From Rhodocyclaceae bacterium (lineage in GTDB: Bacteria > Pseudomonadota > Gammaproteobacteria > Burkholderiales > Rhodocyclaceae), in contig JAEUNL010000061.1 in NCBI GenBank assembly GCA_016791115.1, positions 1 through 64,000 on the forward strand: a stretch of DNA of 64,000 nt, given 5' to 3'. The notes beneath the pieces are model-generated. The model was not told the origin of the DNA. It did not search any database and saw nothing but the letters and a program-made list of their open reading frames with translations. The translations under genes were made by a program, and so were the position numbers. Each line of letters opens with the position of its first letter. Within the stretch, counting starts at the first letter, position 1. This document shows, one piece after another, positions 52,825 to 60,634 of this stretch.

Positions 52825-53550
52825 TCACAGGGCTGCGCTTAACCGGCCCGCGGTCGATCCGGTCCTCTCCAGTGTTTCGTCCAGGGTACCGCGCAGCGCC
52901 CGGACCCGTTCTGCACTCAATTCTGCAACGCGCGCGTGTCCATCGCAGGCCGCTCCACGGAAACCGAGATAATCGGGTCCCAGGTCGGCGAGCGTAGCGA
53001 TATCCTCGATGCGCAGGGATCCTGCAAGGCCGACCATGATTCGCCGGCACCTTGCCCGGCGCACAAACGCATCAAGTTCCTGGAGCGAAACGTTGTCGCG
53101 CAAGCGGCCTCGTGCCTTGTTTGCCGTATCGAGCATGATTCCCTTGAAGCCCGCGTCTGCTGCCATGTCAATTGCGCCATCGGGAATCCCTAAATCCGCA
53201 AAGAACACAGCTATCAGCGGCGCCTCCAGGGCAACCGGGGCAAGCCCCTGAAACGTGCGAACAAGCTTGCCACTTTCCGGCCATACGCCCATCTTGACGA
53301 AATCGGCACCCGTCGCCGCCATGGTCCGAATCGCGGGACCGAGAATCATCGCATCGAGAGAAAGGTCTCCCACGGTCGCGCTCGTTGCACACCGATCCGC
53401 AACCGCCGCCACGACCAGCCGCGCCGTCTCATGCGACACGGCACCGAGCGCACCGGCACCCGGCTCTTTGAGGTCGATCAGATCGGCGCCCTCTTCCAAT
53501 GCGATTCGCGCCTCGGCCGGATTGCGAACACTGATGAGCAGGCGTGTCAT
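52825..53550 (-). CDS. mfnB: (5-formylfuran-3-yl)methyl phosphate synthase
   Basis: The 241-residue TIM-barrel enzyme makes the furan ring of methylofuran from two glyceraldehyde-3-phosphate molecules. The Schiff-base lysine corresponds to Lys28 in DLIDLKEPGAGALGA, and DFVKMGVWPES and GLAGSLRIEDI are further conserved segments. ATG 53550 overlaps the upstream stop (ATGA). It is the last gene of the minus-strand operon starting with afpA. Confidence 0.9.
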   Translation of the reverse strand: MTRLLISVRNPAEARIALEEGADLIDLKEPGAGALGAVSHETARLVVAAVADRCATSATVGDLSLDAMILGPAIRTMAATGADFVKMGVWPESGKLVRTFQGLAPVALEAPLIAVFFADLGIPDGAIDMAADAGFKGIMLDTANKARGRLRDNVSLQELDAFVRRARCRRIMVGLAGSLRIEDIATLADLGPDYLGFRGAACDGHARVAELSAERVRALRGTLDETLERTGSTAGRLSAAL

Positions 53551-54122
53551 GCTGCGCCTCCGTGTCGGTTCCCCGAACGAAACTGGTCGATCCGATCCCT
53601 CAGCCAACTCCAGGCCTCGAGTTCGCGGGGCCCCGCAGTCTTCTCGACAGCTATCGTCAGATAGGCGCGCTCTGCATCGACCTTGTCGGCCGGCAGCATG
53701 TGCAGACGACTGACGAGTATCGCCGCCTCTACGACTGCAGCCTGTGCTCGATTGAACCCCCGGAAAGGCGCATGAGATGCCTCCCGAAGCACGCGACAAT
53801 GGAGGCGTGGCCGCAGAGCGTCTTCGTCGATACGCTCAACTGCCACCTCCAGATGAGTCAAGGCGTTTGCAAGATATGGGGTAATCACCGCCTGCGATGG
53901 AGCAAGAGGCCAGTCCCGCCTCCCGGTAAGACAGCCGGCAAAAACCCTCACGTCGTCGGTGAAATTGACTGTCGCATTGCCGTTGGCAATCAAGTTGTCC
54001 AGCGTCCGGGAAGGTCGGAACGGCGCCAACACCGCAATTTCGCCGTCCATCTGAATCCCGAGCGGTGTGATGTGCGTGACAGCCATTGAATCCTGTGTGA
54101 CGACGATCGATTCCAGTATCAC
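53547..54122 (-). CDS. DUF447-type flavin-binding protein (Orf22-like)
   Basis: The 191-residue product has the split-barrel flavin-reductase-like pattern of DUF447: THITPLGIQMDGEIAVLAPFRPSRTLDNL near residues 15-45 and NGNATVNFTDDVRVFA. Methylotroph C1 clusters and methanogens both carry it; its reaction is not known. The start is GTG 54122, overlapping the upstream stop as GTGA with AAGGA before it. It is coupled to mfnB. Confidence 0.82.
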   Translation of the reverse strand: MILESIVVTQDSMAVTHITPLGIQMDGEIAVLAPFRPSRTLDNLIANGNATVNFTDDVRVFAGCLTGRRDWPLAPSQAVITPYLANALTHLEVAVERIDEDALRPRLHCRVLREASHAPFRGFNRAQAAVVEAAILVSRLHMLPADKVDAERAYLTIAVEKTAGPRELEAWSWLRDRIDQFRSGNRHGGAA

Positions 54123-55525
54123 TGCGATTGATCCTTCAAGGGGCGCACTCCGAGGGTCGTTCCCGGCGCGCAATGGCCAAGCTTGTCGTCGGGCTGGCGG
54201 TCGACCGCGCACCCCCAATCCAGTTCTTCGTCTTGCACATAGCGCTTGCCCAATTGCCACGCTATCTGCGCGCGCGCGGTTTCGACGCCCATGTAAAAGG
54301 CGTGCCCGCCATCCGCCTCCAGGCCCAGATTCGGCCACACATCGAAAGGATCGCGGGCGACATGGTGGCCGTCACGGTTATAGACATGGATGCCATCCTG
54401 ACTGACTTGGACCCGGTAGCTCGGATCCTTGATCGCCTTTGCCGTTTCTTCAATCTCGTCCGGTGCATCCGGGAAGGGTTGGCGCGCGTGAACCGCCATG
54501 AGTTCGGACGTATATCCGCGCGGCAGGCTATTGTCCGCTCTCGATGCAAACATCATGCGCCGCGCAATGTCGGCCTCCCTTACGGCACGTCGCGCGTGCG
54601 GGCTTACCTCGGTCGTCAGCAGGGCTCCGATGCGCAACTCGGAGATGAGGCCCATGAGTACCGCATTGATTCCAGCGGTATCCGCATCGGTGAGTTCGGT
54701 AACGTTGCCCACCCCCATCATGATCGGCACTTCGGGAAACGATCGTCGCAGTTCCACGAAGCGCACGATCGATTCGGCAAACCCGAAATGAATCGGATCC
54801 AGTATCGGGTCCGCGAAAAACCGGCGCCCGCTTTCCAGCATGGCGTGCATAGCCCGGATCAAGGAGTTCATGTCTCCCGGCTGTCCGGGAATGAGCACTG
54901 GCGTCGCTTCGACCTCTGCCGCGACCCAGAGCGTTTCCTCCTTCAGGCTCAGGAGATAATCCGCACCAGCTTGTCCGCCGCGCAACAACTCTTGCGGATC
55001 GACAGAATCGACACTGACGGCGAAACCTTCCTCCTTGAGCGCGCGCACCATATCCTCAAGTGCCGTGAATGGTGTTTCCGGCAGGCAACCCAGGTCTACG
55101 ACGTCTGCTCCGTCCTTCCTGTAACGCCTCGCCCGCTCGAGAACTTCCGCGACCGACATGCGCGGCGCGTCGACGATCTCGGCGAAAATCAGCGCGTCAT
55201 ACCGCGAAAGATCCGGCCGAGCACCGCCTCGACCGAAGTACTGCGGCAAGTCTTTCAACTCGTCCGGACCACGAACGACGGGAATGCCGTAATGCTGCGA
55301 CAGCAGGTCGAGATCTCCCCGACACCGACCCGGCACGATGATCCGATCGGCATCGGGCGCAGTCGGCATCCGCCGCCTGATCATCTCGGCCGTCATCAGC
55401 CCGGCGACATTGATGCCCATCTCCCGGACCTGATAATCAAACTCGCTTGCGTTCAGGTCTTCCAGAACCCGGTGAAGATTCTTTTCCGCCAGACGCCCGG
55501 TCAGGAAAAGGATGCGTTCAGGCAT
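54119..55525 (-). CDS. Dihydropteroate-synthase-related protein of methanopterin biosynthesis
   Basis: The 468-residue protein has a dihydropteroate-synthase-like barrel in its middle (GADVVDLGCLPETPF near 140, VSVDSVDPQELL near 175, DPILDPIHFGFAESIVRF near 245, MMGVGNVTELTDADT near 275) and extra N- and C-terminal domains. In methanogens this family is thought to join the pterin to beta-RFAP-derived compounds. ATG 55525 lies inside the end of afpA (25-nt overlap). It is the central enzyme of this operon. Confidence 0.87.
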   Translation of the reverse strand: MPERILFLTGRLAEKNLHRVLEDLNASEFDYQVREMGINVAGLMTAEMIRRRMPTAPDADRIIVPGRCRGDLDLLSQHYGIPVVRGPDELKDLPQYFGRGGARPDLSRYDALIFAEIVDAPRMSVAEVLERARRYRKDGADVVDLGCLPETPFTALEDMVRALKEEGFAVSVDSVDPQELLRGGQAGADYLLSLKEETLWVAAEVEATPVLIPGQPGDMNSLIRAMHAMLESGRRFFADPILDPIHFGFAESIVRFVELRRSFPEVPIMMGVGNVTELTDADTAGINAVLMGLISELRIGALLTTEVSPHARRAVREADIARRMMFASRADNSLPRGYTSELMAVHARQPFPDAPDEIEETAKAIKDPSYRVQVSQDGIHVYNRDGHHVARDPFDVWPNLGLEADGGHAFYMGVETARAQIAWQLGKRYVQDEELDWGCAVDRQPDDKLGHCAPGTTLGVRPLKDQSQ

Positions 55526-56061
55526 GCAAGTCTTTCGCGAAGCGCCGCTTCCAGTCCGCCGACCGTTCCGACCACCGTCACACGTTCGAAACGCCGCAAC
55601 CGATCCGCGTGTTCCAGATCAACCTGCCGGGGAAACAGCGTCACCCATTCGCTCGGCGACTCGGTAACCACTTCGGGTTCGGTATCACAAGCAAATACGA
55701 AGGCCGGCAGCCGACACTTTCCCGCTTGAGCAAATATGTTCGTCGGCAGGGTATCCGAGATTCCCATCGCGCATTTCGCAACCGTGTTCGAAGTTGCCGG
55801 CGCGATGACGACGGAATGATAATGCCCATGATAGAAAAGCCCGACCGGCGCCGCGCTCGCGGTATTGTCCCTGAAGATCCTGAATTGCTTGCGCAAATCC
55901 GACAGCTTGTACTCGTACATGTGCAACACCTCTTCTGCTGCCCGCGAGAGGAAAAGGTCAACGTCCGGAAGCGTCATGGCCAAGTCGAGCGACTCTTTGA
56001 GAAAGTGCCCCGACCCGGTCAACGCCCAAGCCAGCCTGGGAGCTTCGTCACGCTTCATCAT
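55501..56061 (-). CDS. afpA: Archaeal-type flavoprotein (AfpA/DmrB-like)
   Basis: The 186-residue protein belongs to the flavoprotein family with Ala-Thr-Ser-Asn (ATSNTVAKCAMGISDTLPTNIF) for FMN binding and a Cys-containing loop. Related proteins reduce dihydromethanopterin to H4MPT, and methylotroph clusters carry afpA. It leads the operon with DHPS-like, DUF447 and mfnB, 66 nt downstream of the regulator gene, with a sigma-54-like promoter between. Confidence 0.83.
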   Translation of the reverse strand: MMKRDEAPRLAWALTGSGHFLKESLDLAMTLPDVDLFLSRAAEEVLHMYEYKLSDLRKQFRIFRDNTASAAPVGLFYHGHYHSVVIAPATSNTVAKCAMGISDTLPTNIFAQAGKCRLPAFVFACDTEPEVVTESPSEWVTLFPRQVDLEHADRLRRFERVTVVGTVGGLEAALRERLACLNASFS

Positions 56062-56104
56062 GGATATATGTTACCGCGGGCACCGCGGTCCGGGCGGTAC
56101 CACA

Positions 56105-56121
56105 CGCAAGCGAAAGGCCAG
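56105..56121 (-). promoter_or_regulatory. Candidate sigma-54 promoter of the afpA operon
   Basis: The minus strand reads CTGGCCTTTCGCTTGCG: TGGC and TTGC are present with the 12-nt GG-GC spacing; the last bases of the -24 element differ from consensus. Predicted start is near 56094, 33 nt before afpA. A 6-bp inverted repeat (ACCGCG/CGCGGT) follows at about 56072-56088. Confidence 0.5.
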
Positions 56122-56127
56122 GAACTC

Positions 56128-58104
56128 TCAGGCCTCGCCGCGCTCTCGGCTGACGGTACTGATGTTGAGCCGCTTCATCTTTCGGTAGATCGTGTTCCGG
56201 CTCGTATCGAGTTCCTGCGCAAGCGACGTGATGTTCCACCGGTGGCGTTCCAGTTCCTGAAGAAGCGCCTCCCGCTCCGCAGACTCAAGACTATTCAGCC
56301 CCGCCTCGACGGCTGGACAAACACTTGCCGGCACCGCGGCGGACTCCTCCACGCCCTGCAACAACTCGGGCGGCAGGTCGCGCACCGAAATGACTTCCCC
56401 CTCGCACAATGCCAACGCCGTACGCATCACGTTGCGCAGTTGGCGCAAATTCCCGGGCCACGCATAGTTCTCGAGCACACGCATCGCGGCCGCCTCGATC
56501 CTCACCAGCCGGCCGGATTCGCTTTCGTCGCTCAATGCACGCTCGATCAACTGTGTTTTGTCCTTGCGCACGCGAAGCGGGGGAAGGGTAATGCTGATTC
56601 CCTGCAGGCGATAATAGAGATCCTCGCGAAAATCCCCGCGCGCGACCATATCCTGAAGGTTGCGATGGGTCGCGCTGATCAACTGAACGTCTACCGGCAG
56701 AGGGGTTTCGGAGCCCAGCGGCACGACTTCGCGTTCCTCCAGCACCCGCAGCAAGCGCGCCTGAAGATGCAAGGGCATGTCTCCGATCTCATCGAGGAAC
56801 AGCGTTCCCCCGTTTGCCTGGATGATCTTGCCGCGACGCCCCTCCCGGCTTGCCCCCGTGAAGGCGCCGGATTTGTAGCCGAACAACTCCGATTCGATCA
56901 GGGTATCCGGGATAGACGCGCAGTTCACCGCGACAAATGGCCCACCCGCACGCGCGCTCGCCGCGTGCATCGCCTTCGAGAAGACCTCCTTGCCAGACCC
57001 CGTCTCGCCGATCAGCAGGATCGGAATGTTCCGGTTGATGACGCGCATCGCGCACCGCACGTTTCCGGCCATCCGTTCGTCGCCAAACTCCAGTTCATGC
57101 AACCTGCTGTCGCGCGCTGGAACGTTCGACGCCACGCGCTGGGCTGTATGGCGCTCCACCGCATCGCGGAACGGCTGGACGAGTCGGGCCGGTTGCTGGG
57201 CGACAGCGAAGAAGCGGCTCCCTTGGCGCGCGCCGTAGAGCGGCACCGGATGGAACGAGCTCTTGACGCATCGGCTGATGAGGTCGGGCAACGACGTGTT
57301 GAACAAGCCGCCGATATCCGCACCGACGATTTCTTCGAGGGTAGAGAAACCCAGCTGAAACAATGCATTGCGATTCGCAGCAATGACTTTCCCCTCTGCC
57401 GACATCGCAAGCTCGCCCTCATGCAGGGTGTAGACGAACTCCGGTCGGCTGTGGAATCGGATGATGTAATCCTGCTTGTGGTCAGCCAGAAAGGTGCGGT
57501 TTTCGATCATCTGGGCAGCCATGCTGACCAGAACCGTCGAATGCTGCTGTGCGAGGCGCGACTGACTCGACAGGTCGAGCACGGCCGCCAGCCGTCCGTA
57601 GCTGTCGAATATCGGCGCTGCAGTGCATGTCAGATTCGTGTTCCGGGCGAGGAAATGTTGTGCCCGATGGATCACGATGGGGCTGCGTTCCTTGAGGCAG
57701 GTTCCCATGCCATTGGTACCCTGCTCCTCCTCGCTCCAGATCGCCCCCTCCACCAATCCGTGCCTGGAGGCCGAACGCGTGAAGCTGGGATCGCCAACAA
57801 GGCACACCACCACGCCATCGCTGTCGGTCAGGACGACCGCCGACTGTGAGTCCGCGAGCTGCTGGTAGAGATTGGCCATCTCCAGCTTGGCGCAAGGTAC
57901 AAGTTCGCCGAGCTTCTCTGTCCGCGCGCGCAGGTCGTCTACCGAAACCATTCGCGGCTGAACCGGCTTGGCGGGATCCAGCCCGTAATCGTTGACGCAC
58001 CGAATCCAGGAACGCGCGTAGAGCTCTTGGGGCGTCGAACCCTGCGCAGCATCGGAAACAGCCGTGTATACGGAGCGCACGTGCTCCGCAATATTGCTGG
58101 ACAT
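56128..58104 (-). CDS. Sigma-54-dependent transcriptional activator, AcoR type
   Basis: The 658-residue protein has a GAF-like sensory domain (about 90-210), a PAS-like segment (about 235-300), an AAA+ domain with Walker A GETGSGKE (366-373) and the sigma-54-contact motif GAFTGA (413-418), and a Fis-type helix-turn-helix at the C-terminus (RHRWNITSLAQELDTSRNTIYRKMKRL, within the last 50 residues). ATG 58104 is chosen since GGAGGAGGGG precedes it. No response-regulator receiver is present, so it probably senses a small molecule. It lies between H4MPT biosynthesis and formate dehydrogenase genes. Confidence 0.93.
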   Translation of the reverse strand: MSSNIAEHVRSVYTAVSDAAQGSTPQELYARSWIRCVNDYGLDPAKPVQPRMVSVDDLRARTEKLGELVPCAKLEMANLYQQLADSQSAVVLTDSDGVVVCLVGDPSFTRSASRHGLVEGAIWSEEEQGTNGMGTCLKERSPIVIHRAQHFLARNTNLTCTAAPIFDSYGRLAAVLDLSSQSRLAQQHSTVLVSMAAQMIENRTFLADHKQDYIIRFHSRPEFVYTLHEGELAMSAEGKVIAANRNALFQLGFSTLEEIVGADIGGLFNTSLPDLISRCVKSSFHPVPLYGARQGSRFFAVAQQPARLVQPFRDAVERHTAQRVASNVPARDSRLHELEFGDERMAGNVRCAMRVINRNIPILLIGETGSGKEVFSKAMHAASARAGGPFVAVNCASIPDTLIESELFGYKSGAFTGASREGRRGKIIQANGGTLFLDEIGDMPLHLQARLLRVLEEREVVPLGSETPLPVDVQLISATHRNLQDMVARGDFREDLYYRLQGISITLPPLRVRKDKTQLIERALSDESESGRLVRIEAAAMRVLENYAWPGNLRQLRNVMRTALALCEGEVISVRDLPPELLQGVEESAAVPASVCPAVEAGLNSLESAEREALLQELERHRWNITSLAQELDTSRNTIYRKMKRLNISTVSRERGEA

Positions 58105-58294
58105 CGGCCCCTCCTCCATGAGATATGCCGAATTTACCTACCGCTCTCGTTGCGTGCTTCGGTTTCGCGCTGCCTTCGGGGAGTGCAGCCTATTGGCGCT
58201 GGACGCCAAATGTTTTCGTCACCGCTAACGAAGGATGGGAGTCTATCACCGCAGCCGACCCGTCTCCAAGACATTCGTGACCATGAGTGTAACG

Positions 58295-58323
58295 ATTCCG
58301 GAGCAGCCGTGCCGCTCCGGAAT
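58295..58323. terminator. Hairpin after the second formate dehydrogenase operon
   Basis: Arms ATTCCGGAGC (58295-58304) and GCTCCGGAAT (58314-58323) with a 9-nt loop form a perfect 10-bp stem about 40 nt past the stop at 58363. There is no T-run, so it is a probable rather than certain terminator. The rest of 58105-58362 must hold the regulator promoter; TTGGCG-N5-CGCCAA at 58193-58209 is a palindrome there. Confidence 0.45.
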
Positions 58324-58362
58324 CCGGCCTCGATCGGGTCGCAGGATTGACGGTTCGAGAGC

Positions 58363-58704
58363 TTATTTCTTAGCAGCCGCGGGTGGAGCGGCTGGAGTCG
58401 CAGATGCTGTCGGCGCAGGCGCTGCCGGTGCCGGTGCCGGCGGCGCAATAGGCGTCGGCTTGACGTCGATGCCCTTCGCCTTCATTTGGTGGATATAGCG
58501 CTCGGCAACCCTGTCTTGCGCCTTGCCGAGCAGCTCCGCATCCCTTTTGGCCGTTTCTGCGGCTTTTGCCTTGGACTCCTCGGCCTTTGCCTTTTGTTCA
58601 TCCGTCGGCGGCGGAAGCTTCGCGAACGCCAGAGTCGAACAAACCGCAAGCAGTACCACGGTTCCCATCCCCGCAGCCCGCAGCCCGTATTCCTTCCCGT
58701 TCAT
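58363..58704 (-). CDS. Secreted Lys/Ala/Pro-rich protein of a formate dehydrogenase operon
   Basis: The 113-residue product has a signal peptide (VVLLAVCSTLAFA), a charged helical part (PTDEQKAKAEESKAKAAETAKRDAE) and a Pro/Ala-rich low-complexity tail ending in KK. Small proteins of this kind follow formate dehydrogenase genes in other betaproteobacteria, but no function is known to me. It is 14 nt after the cytochrome b gene. Confidence 0.7.
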   Translation of the reverse strand: MNGKEYGLRAAGMGTVVLLAVCSTLAFAKLPPPTDEQKAKAEESKAKAAETAKRDAELLGKAQDRVAERYIHQMKAKGIDVKPTPIAPPAPAPAAPAPTASATPAAPPAAAKK

Positions 58705-58718
58705 TTTCGCAGTCTCCC

Positions 58719-59747
58719 TCAGGTTCTAGCCACGCTGCCGCTGGTATCCGGCGAGCGCTGGATTTCATCCGAATGCCGGGCCGTATGCTTCGCCGCGTTG
58801 TACCAAAGTTCGTGATGTTCCTTCGCCCAGGTTTCGTCGACATAGCCCGATTTCATGCCGTCGATTGCTCCCTCCATGCCCAGCGTGCCGATGTAAATGT
58901 GTCCCAACGAGAGGGTCATGATGATCAGTGCAGACACGACATGGACGATGTTCGCCTGCTGCATCAGCAACCTTCCCTGCTCGAAATTGGGGAAATTGAG
59001 CACGAGTCCGCTGGCACTGACGAGCAAGCCGAGGAACACCACGCCCAGCCAGAACCAGGTTTTCTCGCCGAAATTGAAGCGATGCGACGGCACGTGCTCG
59101 CCGGAAACAAGCCCCCCAACCTTTCGTATCCACAACGCATCGATCGCCTGCCACACGTTGTCCTTGACGAACATGACGATGAAGAACAGAACCGACATCA
59201 GGAACACCGGCCCGACGAAGTTATGGACGTTCTTGCAGAGCTGCGCCAGCAAACCGAACAGCGTGTAGCCGATGACCGGCAGCAGGACATGTTTGCCGAA
59301 CAGCATGACCAGCCCCGACGCCATGAGGATGCAGAAGCTGATTGCCATGCTCCAGTGCGCAATGCGCTCCGCGCTGTTGAAACGCTCGATCAGGCGCCCT
59401 GTCTTTGGCTCGCTCAACATGATCTTGCCGCGGATCTTGTAGAACGCACCAATCGCCAGTGCGAACACACAGAAGATCAATCCTCCATACAGCGTCACAG
59501 GCCCGTTGCGCAGCGCACGCCAGGTCTGCCCGCCTGGATTGATCAGCACACCCGCATCGACGCCCCGAACGCTCGTGTAGTTCTGCTGCCCGGATCGCAC
59601 TTCCTTCCAGACCGGCGCATTGTTGAGCGGCTGCTCCACCTGCCGCCGCGCCTGCTCGGAAGCCAGATCGTCTGCCGCGAGAACAGGTGCGACCGAGCAC
59701 AGCGCCAGCCAAACGCACATACACAGCCCCGTCATGAAGCGTTTCAT
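58719..59747 (-). CDS. fdh3C: Formate dehydrogenase cytochrome b subunit (gamma)
   Basis: The 342-residue protein has a signal or first helix (MKRFMTGLCMCVWLALCSVAPVLAAD) and four membrane helices of the FdoI/FdnI cytochrome b556 type, with His in HWSMAISFCILMASG, KNVHNFVGPVF and LGHIYIGTLGMEGAIDGM as haem ligands. It anchors the formate dehydrogenase to the inner membrane and passes electrons to quinone. ATG 59747 follows GGGAGG. The N-terminal extension before the first core helix is typical of this type. Confidence 0.9.
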   Translation of the reverse strand: MKRFMTGLCMCVWLALCSVAPVLAADDLASEQARRQVEQPLNNAPVWKEVRSGQQNYTSVRGVDAGVLINPGGQTWRALRNGPVTLYGGLIFCVFALAIGAFYKIRGKIMLSEPKTGRLIERFNSAERIAHWSMAISFCILMASGLVMLFGKHVLLPVIGYTLFGLLAQLCKNVHNFVGPVFLMSVLFFIVMFVKDNVWQAIDALWIRKVGGLVSGEHVPSHRFNFGEKTWFWLGVVFLGLLVSASGLVLNFPNFEQGRLLMQQANIVHVVSALIIMTLSLGHIYIGTLGMEGAIDGMKSGYVDETWAKEHHELWYNAAKHTARHSDEIQRSPDTSGSVART

Positions 59748-59760
59748 ATGGCCTCCCGGA

Positions 59761-59982
59761 CTACATCCGCTTGTACTCGTTCTGATTCTGGTTGCGAGCC
59801 CGAATCGACGCTTCCCATTTCGCCTTGTCGCCTCCGAAAGCCGTGGCGTCCCAGGGTTTGCTGTCGGGCTTGCCCTGATACTTTCCCTGCTTGTACACGA
59901 CAACCTGCTCCTTCTCGCCGCAGCCCGACAAGACAATGGCGCCGGCCAGCGCAAGCATGAACGCCAACGCGCGACTCCTCAT
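59761..59982 (-). CDS. Small lipoprotein of the formate dehydrogenase operon
   Basis: The 73-residue product has a lipoprotein signal with lipobox LSGC (Cys21) and a short charged mature part. ATG 59982 overlaps the stop of the iron-sulfur subunit gene (ATGA) with GGGAGAAG upstream. The gene lies between the beta and gamma subunit genes. It may help assembly at the membrane; function not known. Confidence 0.75.
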   Translation of the reverse strand: MRSRALAFMLALAGAIVLSGCGEKEQVVVYKQGKYQGKPDSKPWDATAFGGDKAKWEASIRARNQNQNEYKRM

Positions 59983-60611
59983 GACTTCTCTCCCGTCTTG
60001 GCCGGTTGTTCCGCCGGCTTCTGTTCCGGCTTGCCATACGCCGTCGCCCAACCCCAAATCTCTGCCCCCTTGCCGCGCTTGAGAACGCGTTCGCGGTAGA
60101 TGTCAGACAGCACATCCGCGTCGCCACCGAGCAGTGCCTTGGTGGAACACATCTCGGCACAGGCCGGGAGTTTCCCCTCGGCAAGTCGATTGCGGCCGTA
60201 CTTCCGGAACTCATCCTCCGAATTGTCGGCCTCGGGACCACCGGCGCAAAACGTACACTTGTCCATCTTACCGCGCAGGCCAAAGGCGCCCGACTGCGGA
60301 AATTGCGGCGCACCGAACGGGCAGGCGTAGAAACAGTAGCCACATCCGATGCAGAGATCCTTGTCGTGCAGGACTACGCCCTCTTCGGTCTTGTAGAAGC
60401 AGTCCACCGGACACACAGCCTGACATGGCGCATCCGAACAATGCATGCACGCAACGGACATCGAGCGCTCGCCCGGCACACCGTCATTGATGGTCACCAC
60501 GCGCCGCCGATTGACGCCCCACGGCACCTCGTGTTCGTTCTTGCAGGCCGTCACACAACCATTGCATTCGATGCAGCGCTCCGCATCGCAGATGAATTTC
60601 ATTCGTGCCAT
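59979..60611 (-). CDS. fdh3B: Formate dehydrogenase iron-sulfur subunit (beta)
   Basis: The 210-residue protein carries four [4Fe-4S] cysteine groups: CIECNGCVTAC, CMHCSDAPCQAVC, CIGCGYCFYAC and CTFC with later Cys near the C-terminus. It conducts electrons from the catalytic subunit to the cytochrome b subunit. It has no signal of its own and would be exported with the alpha subunit. It lies 23 nt after the alpha gene. Confidence 0.93.
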   Translation of the reverse strand: MARMKFICDAERCIECNGCVTACKNEHEVPWGVNRRRVVTINDGVPGERSMSVACMHCSDAPCQAVCPVDCFYKTEEGVVLHDKDLCIGCGYCFYACPFGAPQFPQSGAFGLRGKMDKCTFCAGGPEADNSEDEFRKYGRNRLAEGKLPACAEMCSTKALLGGDADVLSDIYRERVLKRGKGAEIWGWATAYGKPEQKPAEQPAKTGEKS

Positions 60612-60634
60612 TTGATCTCTCTCCTCTGCGGGGC

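Noticed and set aside
55447..57849. 800-codon plus-strand frame opposite afpA and the regulator gene
   Set aside because: Antisense shadow; both minus-strand genes have intact domains and ribosome binding sites.
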